Shown here in pieces: positions 31,941-40,891 of a stretch of 64,000 nucleotides of DNA. Source of the DNA: an uncultured Marivita sp. (GTDB lineage Bacteria > Pseudomonadota > Alphaproteobacteria > Rhodobacterales > Rhodobacteraceae); NCBI RefSeq assembly GCF_947488135.1, contig NZ_CANKYW010000004.1, forward strand, positions 62,001-126,000, read 5' to 3'. The position numbers and the translations under genes are program-made. The first letter of the stretch is position 1. The number at the start of each line of letters is the position of its first letter. The notes under the pieces are model-generated. The model ran no database searches. It was not told the origin of the DNA and worked only from the letters and a program-made list of their open reading frames with translations.

Positions 31941-34406
31941 CTATTCCCGCACCAACCGCGTGACACCCACCGATGCGGCCCGCGCGAGATCCGCGTCCAG
32001 CGACATCGGGATATATTCGCCGCGCCGCCACAGGATGCCCAGATTGTCGTAATGCCGGGACAGGAAATGCCCCGATTGCCCGGTGGACAGGATGAAGACC
32101 GAACTGTCGGGATCGGCGAAATCATAGACGCCCCGATAGGCCGCGCCGTGCTCGTTCAGGAACGGGTTTGGCCCTTCACCCGATCCGCGCCCGCGCATCA
32201 GCGTGTGATCGCCACCCGAGGTGCTTTGCCGGATGTTCACGAAATAGCGCAGGATCGGCACGGTACCCAGCACGGGATGGTCATGCGTCGCCTGATGCGC
32301 GTCGCCCCAGCGCAGGGATTCGAGCGCGGTGCCGTAGGTTTCCGAAATCCAGACCAGCGCATCGTCAAGCGCGAGGCGGGCAATGTCGGTGCAGGTTTCT
32401 TCGGCGGCGGACCGGATCACGTTGCACCACGCGCTTGCCCCGTCCACGTCGCGGTAGACGCGTTCGATGAAGAGCGGCTCCACGCGGGTGAACTCTGATG
32501 CCAAGGGTCCCAGATCATCGCGGATCAACCGCTCCTGGAGGGCGCGCAGCCAGGCCGAATAGATCAGCGGTTCGGGCATGTGTTCGTTCATCTCGCCGTT
32601 CCAGTTGGCCAAAAGCTCCAGCGCGCGCTGGCGCAGACGTTCGGGGGTGCCTTCGGGTGCCGCTTCGCCGGTGAACCACAGATCCGCGCCGATCAGCGGC
32701 AGAAGCGACCGCGCGGTGATCGACACGGTGTCGAGCTGGGCTTCGATGAAGCTGTCGCGCGTGTGGACTTCACGCCCCTGCATCAGACCCTGCCAGCGCA
32801 TCACACGCTGGCTGTCGCCCCAGTCGAAACTGACATGCAGCGGGAAGGGGCGGTCGACGATCTTGTTGTTGGTGTTGCCGACGATGCCGCCGGTGGGATC
32901 GACAAAAACCGGGTTGGCGTCATCCGGGAAGATGCCCTGCCACCGGTTCTCGGCCCGCCAGCCCAGCGACGGCATCCGCCCCTGGCTTTGGTGCGCGGCG
33001 TCCCGGCGGGGCATGGCGCCCACGAGCTTCATCGCGATGGTGTCGGCGTCGATCACGGTGAGGTTCTGTGACGGTGCGACATAGGCTTCCGAGACCTCCA
33101 GCGCCTCTTCGACGGATTGCGCATACATCAGCCCGATGGCGGCGGACATCGACGTGTCGCGTCCGCTCAGCGCGGTCCAGCTGAGCGCTGCAACATGAAC
33201 CGGCGGCGTGATCGTGCCGAGATCGAACTGGGTGGCGGGGAGGACCGGGCCGTTATCCGTCCAGCGCAGGGTCAGGGTGACGGGATCGGCGTCCTTGATC
33301 TCGATGATCGAACGCCGGGTGGTGAAGGTCTTGTAGCCGTCGGGCGTGCGATATTCCTCGCGGTTTTCTGGGTTGAGCTCTTCGATGAAGATGTCCTGAT
33401 CGTCGAGATATGACGATGTCAGCCCCCAGCCAATGGCTTCGGACCGTCCCGCCATGATCGCGGGAATTCCGGGGATCGTGGCACCGATCACGCCGCCCGA
33501 CGACAATTCCAGCCGCGCCAGATACCATGTGGCGGGCGCGGTGAAGGTCAGGTGCGGATCGTTCGCCATCAGGGTCGATCCGGTGGCGGACCGGCTGGCA
33601 TCGGCGGCCCAGGCGTTCGACGCCCCGGCCAGCCCGCGCGGCGCGACGGGCCAGAAGAGCGGATCGGGGCCGCTTTGCGCGAACTGCGTCGTGGCGGGCA
33701 CGTTCGGGACGAGCTGCGCGTATTCCGGCAACGCCGCCACGCCGGGTCCGGGAATGTCGGGCAAGAGGTCGGCCAGGCGGTTTTCGTCGGGCAGCAGAAG
33801 TGAGGTACGGGCGCGCAGCACTTCTTCTTTCAGGTGGCTCGACAGTTGCAGCGCCATGAGCTTGATCAGCGCGAGGGAATCCGCCGGTTGCCACGGGGCC
33901 AGCGGGGCGCTGAAGACGAAAAACTCGGGCGCGCCGCGGCCCAGGCTGTCGCGGTTGATCTCGGCGATGCGGGCGTTCACCCCGGCGGCATAGGCATCGA
34001 GCGCGTCGCGGGTCCGGTCATCCTGCGACTCGACCGATTGGACCGCCAAGGTGTAGAGATCGAGCCGTCGCAGCAGCTTGTCGGTTTCGACGGTGCGGGT
34101 GCCGAAGAGTTCCGACAGGCGGCCCTGCGCCGTGCGACGCAACAGGGTCATCTGCCACAATCGGTCCTGCGCATGGGCGTAGCCCAGGGCGTAGAACGCG
34201 TCGCGGTCGGAGGCGGGGAAGATATGCGGCACGCCCGAATTGTCGCGCACGATCTCGACATCGGCCGTCAGCCCCGACACCGGGATGGTCTTGTCGTAAT
34301 CGGGCAGTGACCGCGAGGCGAGGTAATAGACCGTCAGCACCCCGATCGTCGCCAGAACGAGAAAGGCCGTCGTCAGCCAGACCAGTGTTCTGAAGATCAG
34401 CGCCAC
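31941..34406 (-). CDS. penicillin acylase family (Ntn hydrolase) protein
   Basis: An 821-aa precursor of the penicillin acylase/acylhomoserine lactone acylase family. A single membrane helix or signal anchor near the N-terminus is followed by the alpha domain. The autocleavage and nucleophile site is in GLAGASNAWA (Ser at about residue 263), and the beta chain has the conserved LMANDPHL and GGDHTLMRG segments. Such enzymes cleave amide bonds of beta-lactams, N-acyl-homoserine lactones or other N-acyl compounds in the periplasm. The substrate cannot be told from sequence alone. The start is taken as GTG 34406 with AGGTGAT upstream; open frame extends to 34442. It diverges from the dehydrogenase gene. 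Confidence 0.9.
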   Translation of the reverse strand: MALIFRTLVWLTTAFLVLATIGVLTVYYLASRSLPDYDKTIPVSGLTADVEIVRDNSGVPHIFPASDRDAFYALGYAHAQDRLWQMTLLRRTAQGRLSELFGTRTVETDKLLRRLDLYTLAVQSVESQDDRTRDALDAYAAGVNARIAEINRDSLGRGAPEFFVFSAPLAPWQPADSLALIKLMALQLSSHLKEEVLRARTSLLLPDENRLADLLPDIPGPGVAALPEYAQLVPNVPATTQFAQSGPDPLFWPVAPRGLAGASNAWAADASRSATGSTLMANDPHLTFTAPATWYLARLELSSGGVIGATIPGIPAIMAGRSEAIGWGLTSSYLDDQDIFIEELNPENREEYRTPDGYKTFTTRRSIIEIKDADPVTLTLRWTDNGPVLPATQFDLGTITPPVHVAALSWTALSGRDTSMSAAIGLMYAQSVEEALEVSEAYVAPSQNLTVIDADTIAMKLVGAMPRRDAAHQSQGRMPSLGWRAENRWQGIFPDDANPVFVDPTGGIVGNTNNKIVDRPFPLHVSFDWGDSQRVMRWQGLMQGREVHTRDSFIEAQLDTVSITARSLLPLIGADLWFTGEAAPEGTPERLRQRALELLANWNGEMNEHMPEPLIYSAWLRALQERLIRDDLGPLASEFTRVEPLFIERVYRDVDGASAWCNVIRSAAEETCTDIARLALDDALVWISETYGTALESLRWGDAHQATHDHPVLGTVPILRYFVNIRQSTSGGDHTLMRGRGSGEGPNPFLNEHGAAYRGVYDFADPDSSVFILSTGQSGHFLSRHYDNLGILWRRGEYIPMSLDADLARAASVGVTRLVRE

Positions 34407-34553
34407 GTCTCTATCACCTTTCACACCGGGCTGCGGACCCAATTGCGGATGTCTGGCAAGCCCCTACCGAACACGCAGCCCCTTGCCAAGGGGGCGGTGC
34501 GGCGTCAGGTAAAGGCAGCAGAAAATTACCACGGACGAGAGGGAGAGAAGAGC

Positions 34554-35426
34554 ATGGCGAAAGTGGCATTCCTGGGCTTGGGGGTCATGGGATACCCGAT
34601 GGCGGGCCATCTGATGAAAGCCGGACATGACGTGACCGTCTACAACCGGACCACGGCCAAGGCCGAATCCTGGGTCGATGAATTCGGCGGCGCCCACGAG
34701 GTGAAACCGCGCAAAGCCGCCGCGGGCTGTGATTTCGTCATGTCCTGCGTCGGCAATGATGACGACCTGCGCAGCGTATGTCTGGGCGAGGATGGCGCGT
34801 TTGCGGGTATGGCGGAAGGGTCGATCTTCGTGGATCACACCACGGTGTCGGCCAAGGTCACGCGTGAGCTTTACGAAGCTGCGGCGGAGCGCGGCATCGC
34901 CTTTGTCGATGCGCCGATTTCCGGTGGTCAGGCGGGCGCCGAGAACGGCGTCTTGTCCGTCATGTGTGGCGGCGATCAGGCAGCCTATGACAAGGCCGAG
35001 CCGATCATCGACGCCTATGCTCGGATCTGCCGCCGCATCGGCGAAAGCGGTGCGGGTCAGATGACCAAGATGTGCAACCAGATCGCCATTGCCGGGCTGG
35101 TGCAGGGGCTGAGCGAGGCGCTGCATTTCGCCGAGAAAGCCAGTCTCGATGGCCGCGCGGTGGTCGAGGTGATCAGCCAGGGCGCTGCCGGGTCTTGGCA
35201 GATGCAGAACCGCTACGAGACGATGATCGACGATCACTTCGATCACGGCTTTGCGGTGGATTGGATGCGCAAGGATCTGGGCATCTGTCTCGATACGGCG
35301 GATGAGGTGAACGCATCGCTGCCGGTGACAGCTCTGGTCGATCAGTTCTACAAGGACGTGCAGAAGCTGGGCGGCGGGCGCTGGGACACATCGAGCCTGA
35401 TCAAGCGTCTGCGCGCGATGGGATAG
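34554..35426 (+). CDS. 3-hydroxyisobutyrate dehydrogenase-like NAD(P)-dependent oxidoreductase
   Basis: A 290-aa beta-hydroxyacid dehydrogenase. It has the Rossmann loop FLGLGVMGYPMA at residues 6-17, the substrate signature DAPISGGQAGAENG at 119-132, and the catalytic lysine Lys172 in GQMTKMCNQ. Family members oxidise 3-hydroxyisobutyrate, tartronate semialdehyde, gamma-hydroxybutyrate or similar acids, and the exact substrate is open. The ATG at 34554 is preceded by GAGAGGGAGAG and matches the family start. The hairpin of repeat copy B follows the stop. Confidence 0.92.
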   Translation: MAKVAFLGLGVMGYPMAGHLMKAGHDVTVYNRTTAKAESWVDEFGGAHEVKPRKAAAGCDFVMSCVGNDDDLRSVCLGEDGAFAGMAEGSIFVDHTTVSAKVTRELYEAAAERGIAFVDAPISGGQAGAENGVLSVMCGGDQAAYDKAEPIIDAYARICRRIGESGAGQMTKMCNQIAIAGLVQGLSEALHFAEKASLDGRAVVEVISQGAAGSWQMQNRYETMIDDHFDHGFAVDWMRKDLGICLDTADEVNASLPVTALVDQFYKDVQKLGGGRWDTSSLIKRLRAMG

Positions 35427-35435
35427 GTCAGGATT

Positions 35436-35482
35436 GAGGGGCCAGCCCCTCAAACTCCCCGAGATATTTGGGGCCCAAAGAA
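35436..35482 (+). repeat. GC-rich intergenic repeat, copy B
   Basis: A short hairpin GAGGGGC/GCCCCTC (35436-35451) is followed by CTCCCCGAGATATTTGGGGCCCAAAGAA, the conserved tail of the repeat family. It begins 10 bases after the dehydrogenase stop and probably ends that transcript. The middle block of the other copies is missing here. Confidence 0.75.
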
Positions 35483-35532
35483 GCCATGCGCGGCAAGTCG
35501 CCGGTCGATGTTCACGCAATTATTTCAGTATC

Positions 35533-35560
35533 TTGTGGCGGCAAAATGGCTTGCTATATC
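35533..35560 (+). promoter_or_regulatory. candidate promoter of the EF-hand gene
   Basis: TTGTGG (35533-35538) and TATATC (35555-35560) are separated by 16 bases, and the second is preceded by TGC, giving an extended -10 element. It lies 60 bases before the EF-hand start and after the upstream terminator-like repeat. This is a sequence match only. Confidence 0.4.
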
Positions 35561-35620
35561 GGCTTGCGACGGCATTGAGCCGTTGTCTGCGGCAACGTCC
35601 GCTTTGGAGTGAAAACCCGA

Positions 35621-35860
35621 ATGAAAACTCTGATTGTAACCCTTGGAACCGCCGTCGCGCTGACTGCCGGTTTGGCGTACGCGCAGGTTGCGGTGGAAGA
35701 TACCGATGGCAATGGCAGCTATTCGATGGAAGAGCTGATGGTCGCCTATCCGGACCTGACCGAAGATGTCTTCGGTGAGGTCGATACCGACGCCGACGGC
35801 GAAGTCAGCATGGACGAGCTGACAGCCGCTCAGGAGGCTGAAATTCTCGTCAGCAACTGA
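35621..35860 (+). CDS. secreted EF-hand calcium-binding protein
   Basis: A 79-aa protein with a signal peptide (cut near GLAYA/QV) and two EF-hand loops. The first is DTDGNGSYSMEE and the second DTDADGEVSMDE, both with Asp at positions 1, 3 and 5 and Glu at position 12, as needed to bind calcium. It is acidic overall. The ATG at 35621 is preferred to a GTG at 35609 because the GGAG would otherwise be too close. It is a single-gene unit with its own promoter and a strong terminator. A periplasmic calcium buffer or sensor is inferred. Confidence 0.85.
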   Translation: MKTLIVTLGTAVALTAGLAYAQVAVEDTDGNGSYSMEELMVAYPDLTEDVFGEVDTDADGEVSMDELTAAQEAEILVSN

Positions 35861-35885
35861 TCCGGCACATCGGTCCTTCATGTGG

Positions 35886-35915
35886 GGGCTTCGGGAAACC
35901 GAAGCCCTTTTGTTT
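35886..35915. terminator. intrinsic terminator between the EF-hand and TspO-like genes
   Basis: GGGCTTCGG, a GAAA tetraloop and CCGAAGCCC are followed by TTTTGTTT. This is a textbook terminator for the plus-strand EF-hand gene, and it also lies just past the stop of the convergent minus-strand gene. Confidence 0.9.
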
Positions 35916-36618
35916 ATTCGGTATCGGTGCCGCGCAGCGCGAGAATTGCGACAATTCCGATCACGCACAGGCCGACGACGGCCACGTTCAACGGGCCTGT
36001 GTTGGCGACGATGACGCCGATCAGTGCCCAGATCACGGTGATCCCATATTCCGGCGCGCGGTGCAGCCGGTATTGCACCACCAGCGCGATCACCAGCCCG
36101 ATGGACAGCGCCACGATGGCCGACCACGTGCCGCTCAGCACACCGTACCCGCCCAGAAGCAGGCCGATGGACACCGAGGACGCTGCGGTCAGCCAACCGG
36201 CATAGATCGCCACCGGCGCCTGCTGGAACCAGCGGTCGGTATCGCCGACGCGGAAGAGGCTCAGAAACGCGGTGCCCAGCATCGCCCAGATCAGGATCGT
36301 CGCGATCACCGGCGAGACATTCGCCACCGGCAACCATGTGGCCCCAATGGCCAGGCTGGCGACAAGCGGTGGGCGCATCGGTTCCCAATCGCGGTCGTCG
36401 CTGCGCTTGAGAAGGCCGAACGCGGCGCCGGCGATGAGCCAGAGATAGATCAACCCCCAGATCGAGAACGCATAGCCCGCAGGCTGCACCGGAGGATCGT
36501 CTTGCGGCACGGGAAACTGGTCGGGTTCGAACCCGTTGAACCCTTGGGTGAACCAGGGGGACGCCGCGAAAACGATCGCGGCCAGTAATACGAGTGCTGC
36601 CCAAGCCCTTGTCATCAT
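35914..36618 (-). CDS. TspO/MBR-like tryptophan-rich membrane protein
   Basis: A 234-aa integral membrane protein with about seven hydrophobic segments. The stretch PAGYAFSIWGLIYLWLIAGA and several Trp-rich turns resemble tryptophan-rich sensory (TspO/MBR-related) proteins, but it is longer than the 160-aa TspO of Rhodobacter. Porphyrin or sterol binding is therefore only a family-based guess. The start ATG at 36618 (MMTRAW) has GGGA 7 bases upstream and lies 3 bases beyond the serS stop, so it is cotranscribed with serS; an upstream ATG at 36630 is in frame. Confidence 0.75.
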   Translation of the reverse strand: MMTRAWAALVLLAAIVFAASPWFTQGFNGFEPDQFPVPQDDPPVQPAGYAFSIWGLIYLWLIAGAAFGLLKRSDDRDWEPMRPPLVASLAIGATWLPVANVSPVIATILIWAMLGTAFLSLFRVGDTDRWFQQAPVAIYAGWLTAASSVSIGLLLGGYGVLSGTWSAIVALSIGLVIALVVQYRLHRAPEYGITVIWALIGVIVANTGPLNVAVVGLCVIGIVAILALRGTDTE

Positions 36619-36620
36619 GT

Positions 36621-37961
36621 TTAATCCCATTCTGGCTCGAGTTCCTCACTGGGTTTCTCAGCGTCTGTTGAAACCAGCGCTCCATCCGACGTGATGCGCG
36701 TCTTGCCGCCCAGCCAGGGGTGCAACGCGTCAGGCAGGGTGACGGATCCGTCCGCCTCTTGCCCGTTCTCCAGCACCGCGATCAGGCAACGGCCCACCGC
36801 AAGGCCCGAGCCGTTCAGCGTATGCACGAAATCCGGCTTGCCGCCGCCAGAGGGCTTGAACCGCGCGTTCATGCGGCGGGCCTGGAAGTCGCCGCAGACC
36901 GAGACCGAGCTGATCTCGCGATAGGTGTTCTGGCCCGGCAGCCAGACCTCGATGTCATGGGTGCGGCGCGCGCCGAAGCCCATGTCTCCGGTGCACAGAA
37001 CAACCGTGCGGTAGGGCAGGCCCAACTTTTCGAGGATACCTTGCGCGCAGTCGGTCATACGGTCCAGCTCTGCGCGGCTGTGGTCCGGGTGGGTGATCGA
37101 GACCATCTCGACCTTTTCGAACTGGTGCTGACGCAACATGCCTGCCGTGTCGCGCCCGGCGCTGCCCGCCTCGGAGCGGAAGCACTGGGTATGCGCGACG
37201 TAGCGGCGGGGCAGGGTGTCTTCCTCCACGGTTTCGCCGTTGACGATATTGGTCAGCGGCACCTCGGCGGTGGGCACCAGCCACCAGCCATTGGTGGTCT
37301 GGTAGCTGTCCTCGCCGAATTTCGGCAATTGCCCGGTGCCGTACATCATGTCGTCCCGGACAAGCACCGGGGTCCATGTCTCTTGCAGACCGTTCTCGGT
37401 GATATGCGTGTCGAGCATGAATTGCGCCAAAGCCCGGTGAAGCCGCGCGACGGCACCCGACATCACGACGAAACGCGAGCCCGACAGCTTGGCCGCGGTT
37501 TCGAAATCCATTCCGGGCTGGACGCCGGAGATCTCGAAATGCTCCTTGGGCTGGAAGTCGAAATCGCGCGGCATGCCCCAGCGGTGGATTTCCACATTGT
37601 CGGCCTCATCGGCACCTTCCGGAACATCGTCGAAGGGCAGGTTCGGCAGGCCCATCAGCATGGTTTGCAGCGTGTCGTCCATCTCCTTGGCGCGCGCCTG
37701 CATCTCTGCCACGGCGGTCTTCTTGGCCGCGACCTCGTCCCGCAACTTCTGGAACGCGGCTTCGTCGCCCGATGCCTTGGCCTTGCCGATTTCCTTGGCG
37801 GCCTTGTTCTGGTCGGCCTGTGCCGTCTCGGCCTCCAGGATGGCGGCGCGGCGCGCTTCGTCGATCCGCAGGATTTCGGACGAGACCGGCTCCAACCCAC
37901 GACGCGACAGGGCCGCGTCGAACGCAGCGGGATTCTCGCGGATGGCTCGGATGTCATGCAT
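36621..37961 (-). CDS. serS: serine-tRNA ligase
   Basis: A class II aminoacyl-tRNA synthetase (446 aa). An N-terminal coiled coil (about residues 25-105, rich in E/K/A) reads the tRNA-Ser variable arm. The class II motif 2 is in [28 protein letters not shown] (given here in two parts: [14 protein letters not shown] and [12 protein letters not shown]). Motif 3 is in [18 protein letters not shown]. The start [11 protein letters not shown] at 37961 matches the family. The TspO-like gene follows directly. Confidence 0.97.
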   Translation of the reverse strand: MHDIRAIRENPAAFDAALSRRGLEPVSSEILRIDEARRAAILEAETAQADQNKAAKEIGKAKASGDEAAFQKLRDEVAAKKTAVAEMQARAKEMDDTLQTMLMGLPNLPFDDVPEGADEADNVEIHRWGMPRDFDFQPKEHFEISGVQPGMDFETAAKLSGSRFVVMSGAVARLHRALAQFMLDTHITENGLQETWTPVLVRDDMMYGTGQLPKFGEDSYQTTNGWWLVPTAEVPLTNIVNGETVEEDTLPRRYVAHTQCFRSEAGSAGRDTAGMLRQHQFEKVEMVSITHPDHSRAELDRMTDCAQGILEKLGLPYRTVVLCTGDMGFGARRTHDIEVWLPGQNTYREISSVSVCGDFQARRMNARFKPSGGGKPDFVHTLNGSGLAVGRCLIAVLENGQEADGSVTLPDALHPWLGGKTRITSDGALVSTDAEKPSEELEPEWD

Positions 37962-38033
37962 GGGTCTGGTCCTTCTGACTCGCAACAGTGATGCGCGGCC
38001 TTATGCACCGGAACGCGGGGGTTTGGTAGGGGG

Positions 38034-38690
38034 TCAGGGTGCGGGCAGGCGCGACACGGGAACCGCCAGCGCGCCGGTCTGCCCCATGGCGCTGATCACG
38101 GCGGTGACGACCCATCCGTCGCCGTCGCGCACCAGGACCGGGCCACCGGAATTGCCGGGCGTGACCGCACAGTCAAGTCGCAGCAGCGCAGAGAGGGTCT
38201 GGCCGTCGCAGGAAAAGGCCGCGCTGAGCATATGCGGGCGGCGGGTGGAGTAGGCGACAACGGCAAACGGTGGTGTCGCCGGGGCCTCGGCCAGCTGCAT
38301 CGGTGCGACCGTGGCGGCACGCTCCAGAGTGAGCAGCGCGAGGTCGTAACGGACGTCCAGAGCGCCTTCGGCATAGGCCTTCGGGTGCACCCAGATCGAC
38401 GCGCCTACAACGCTGTCGGCGGCACGACCACGCAGCCAACCGGCGACGAAGGTGAATTCCTCGGGCAGGGGGCCCAGCCCGTCTTCGCCCGACACGCAAT
38501 GCGCGGCGGTGAGAACTAGGTCGGGCGCGATGAGCGTCCCGGTACACATCTCGCGCGTCCGGTAGCCTGCGGCATTCACGCGCCCCACGGCCTGCCACGC
38601 GGGGTGATCCTGGGCAGGAAGGACGGTGAGGTCCTGCGCGACAGCCGCTGGGGCGATCAAGGCAAGAAAGAGCAGTATCGAGCGCATCAT
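38034..38690 (-). CDS. secreted trypsin-like serine protease
   Basis: A 218-aa S1-family protease with a signal peptide (cut near PAAVA/QD). The catalytic triad is complete: His64 in LTAAHC, Asp116 in YDLALL and Ser181 in TPGNSGGP. The fold matches V8/glutamyl-endopeptidase-like trypsin relatives of proteobacteria; there is no PDZ domain, so it is not DegP. The ATG at 38690 (MMRSILLF) is chosen because the signal peptide begins there. The gene diverges from yajC across 219 bases that contain a pair of palindromes. Confidence 0.9.
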   Translation of the reverse strand: MMRSILLFLALIAPAAVAQDLTVLPAQDHPAWQAVGRVNAAGYRTREMCTGTLIAPDLVLTAAHCVSGEDGLGPLPEEFTFVAGWLRGRAADSVVGASIWVHPKAYAEGALDVRYDLALLTLERAATVAPMQLAEAPATPPFAVVAYSTRRPHMLSAAFSCDGQTLSALLRLDCAVTPGNSGGPVLVRDGDGWVVTAVISAMGQTGALAVPVSRLPAP

Positions 38691-38735
38691 GCGCAAACTA
38701 AGGCGGAAAACACGACGGCCTACAAGCGGAGGCGG

Positions 38736-38777
38736 AAAAATCGGTGACGATTTTTGCAAAAGCGGTCGACCGCTTTT
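38736..38777. repeat. paired palindromes in the protease/yajC divergent region
   Basis: AAAAATCG-GTGA-CGATTTTT (38736-38755) is followed after 2 bases by the perfect 20-bp palindrome AAAAGCGGTCGACCGCTTTT (38758-38777). The layout, two ~20-bp dyads almost touching, is the same as at 12427, 42992 and 50867. Here it lies between divergent genes, so it cannot be a simple terminator. Confidence 0.8.
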
Positions 38778-38909
38778 CGCGCGTGGCAGACCCCGGGTCA
38801 CAGGCAACCGAACCCGCCTTGCAAAGCCTGAGCCGGCAACATAGGTTCCGCCCAAATTTACGACCGGATCACGCGGGGGGGTGCCCCGCCATCTTCAAGG
38901 AGCACGCCC

Positions 38910-39197
38910 ATGGAAGGCAACGCCATTGCCCAGTTTGTCCCGCTTATTCTGATCTTCGCGATCATGTATTTCCTGCTGATCCGTCCGCAGCAGAAAAAGA
39001 TGAAAGAGCATCAGAAAATGGTCGAGGGCCTGCGCCGGGGCGATGTCGTCATCACCCAGGGCGGGCTGATCGGCAAGGTCGTGAAGGTCAAGGAAAACAA
39101 CGAACTGGACGTCGAGATTGCGGATGGCGTCAAGGTGCGCGTGGTGCAGAACACCGTCGCTCAGGTCGTGTCCAAGACCGAACCCGCCAATACCTGA
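38910..39197 (+). CDS. yajC: preprotein translocase subunit YajC
   Basis: A 95-aa accessory subunit of the SecDF-YajC complex. A single membrane helix (about residues 6-22, FVPLILIFAIMYFLLIRPQ) is followed by the conserved RPQQKKMKEHQKM and the small beta domain (VVITQGGLIGKVVKV). An AAGGAG site lies before the ATG. secD starts 31 bases after it. Confidence 0.97.
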   Translation: MEGNAIAQFVPLILIFAIMYFLLIRPQQKKMKEHQKMVEGLRRGDVVITQGGLIGKVVKVKENNELDVEIADGVKVRVVQNTVAQVVSKTEPANT

Positions 39198-39228
39198 TCT
39201 TTCCTAACCCGCATCGGACCGTTCGCTC

Positions 39229-40890
39229 ATGCTTCAGATCGACCTCTGGAAGCGCCTCCTGATCTGGACCACCGTTGCGGTGGGTCTGGTGCTGGCGCTG
39301 CCCAACCTGTTCTACCCCCGTGTCGAGCAGCACAATGACGCGGTGGCCGCGATAGAGCTGTCGGGCGAAACACCCGAACTGGTGGCGCAGAGCGCGGGCT
39401 GGCCGGATTTCATGCCCTCGGGGCTGGTCAATCTGGGTCTCGACCTGCGGGGCGGTGCGCATCTGCTGGCCGAGGTTCAGGTTCAAGACGTTTATGCAGC
39501 GCGTCTGGAGGCGCTGTGGCCCGAGGTGCGGGATGTGTTGCGCCCAGAGCGTGACACGGTCGGCACGATCCGCTTGCAGCCCTCGGCCGAGGGTGAATTG
39601 CGGGTGCGGATTTCCCAGCCAGACGGCATGGCCCGTGCGCTGGAGCTGGTGCGCGGTCTGGCGCAGCCTGTCGTGTCGGTGACTGGCGCTTTGAGCAACG
39701 ATCTTGAGGTCAATGCCGAAGGGTCGGATATCGTCGTCACGCTGTCAGAGGCGGAGCAGATCGCCACGGACGAGCGTACGATGCAACAGAGCCTCGAAAT
39801 CATCCGGCGCCGTATTGATGAGGTCGGCACACGCGAGCCGACGATCCAGCGGCAGGGCAGCGACCGTATCCTGATCCAGGTGCCGGGCATCGGATCGGCA
39901 GCCGAGTTGAAAGAGATCATCGGCACCACCGCGCAACTGACCTTCCAGCCTGTGATCGGCCGGACCGATGATGCCAACACATCAGCCGGTGTCGGCAACG
40001 AAGTGCTGCCGTCGCTGGATGAAAGCGGTGTCTTCTACATTCTAGAACAGGCACCTGTCGTCACAGGCGAAGAGCTTGTCGACGCACAGCCTGCGTTTGA
40101 CCAGAACGGCCGTCCTGCGGTCAATTTCCGGTTCAACCCTTCGGGCGCGCGCAAGTTCGGCGATTACACGGCAGCGAATATCGGCAACCCCTTCGCCATC
40201 GTCCTCGACAACGAGGTGATCAGCGCCCCCGTGATCCAGAGCCATATTCCCGGCGGATCGGGCATCATCACCGGTAATTTCACCGTCGAGGAAAGCACGC
40301 AGCTTGCGGTACTTCTGAGGGCCGGGGCCTTGCCTGCCGGTCTGGAATTCCTCGAAGAACGCACGATTGGTCCCGAACTGGGTCAGGACAGCATCGACGC
40401 GGGCAAGATCGCCACCATCGTGGCTTTCGCCGGCGTGCTGGTATTCATGGCGCTAAGCTACGGTTTGTTCGGCATTTTTGCGAATGTCGCGCTCATCATC
40501 AATATCGCGCTGATCTTCGGACTTCTGAGCCTCATCGGGGCGACGCTGACGCTTCCGGGGATTGCGGGGATCGTTCTGACCGTCGGCATGGCGGTGGACG
40601 CCAACGTGCTGATTTTCGAGCGGATCAGGGAAGAGCTTAAGACCGCGAAAGGTCCGGCACGTGCTATCGAGCTTGGCTATGAAAAGGCATTGTCGGCCAT
40701 TCTGGACGCCAACATCACCACCTTCATCACCGCGGTGATCCTTTTCGTAATGGGCTCTGGTCCGGTGCGCGGCTTTGCGATCACGCTGGGTCTGGGTATC
40801 CTGACCTCGGTCTTCACCGCCATTTTTGTCACCCGGCTTCTGATCGTGATGTGGTTCGAACGCCGTCGCCCCAAGACGATAGAGGTCTGA
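39229..40890 (+). CDS. secD: protein translocase subunit SecD
   Basis: SecD (553 aa) uses the proton motive force to help complete protein export. It has an N-terminal helix, a large periplasmic region with the P1 head and the LGLDLRGGAHLL motif, then five more membrane helices near the C-terminus (about residues 395-545) with GMAVDANVLIFERIREE between them. It is encoded with YajC and SecF, which starts 1 base after its stop. Confidence 0.97.
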   Translation: MLQIDLWKRLLIWTTVAVGLVLALPNLFYPRVEQHNDAVAAIELSGETPELVAQSAGWPDFMPSGLVNLGLDLRGGAHLLAEVQVQDVYAARLEALWPEVRDVLRPERDTVGTIRLQPSAEGELRVRISQPDGMARALELVRGLAQPVVSVTGALSNDLEVNAEGSDIVVTLSEAEQIATDERTMQQSLEIIRRRIDEVGTREPTIQRQGSDRILIQVPGIGSAAELKEIIGTTAQLTFQPVIGRTDDANTSAGVGNEVLPSLDESGVFYILEQAPVVTGEELVDAQPAFDQNGRPAVNFRFNPSGARKFGDYTAANIGNPFAIVLDNEVISAPVIQSHIPGGSGIITGNFTVEESTQLAVLLRAGALPAGLEFLEERTIGPELGQDSIDAGKIATIVAFAGVLVFMALSYGLFGIFANVALIINIALIFGLLSLIGATLTLPGIAGIVLTVGMAVDANVLIFERIREELKTAKGPARAIELGYEKALSAILDANITTFITAVILFVMGSGPVRGFAITLGLGILTSVFTAIFVTRLLIVMWFERRRPKTIEV

Positions 40891-40891
40891 T

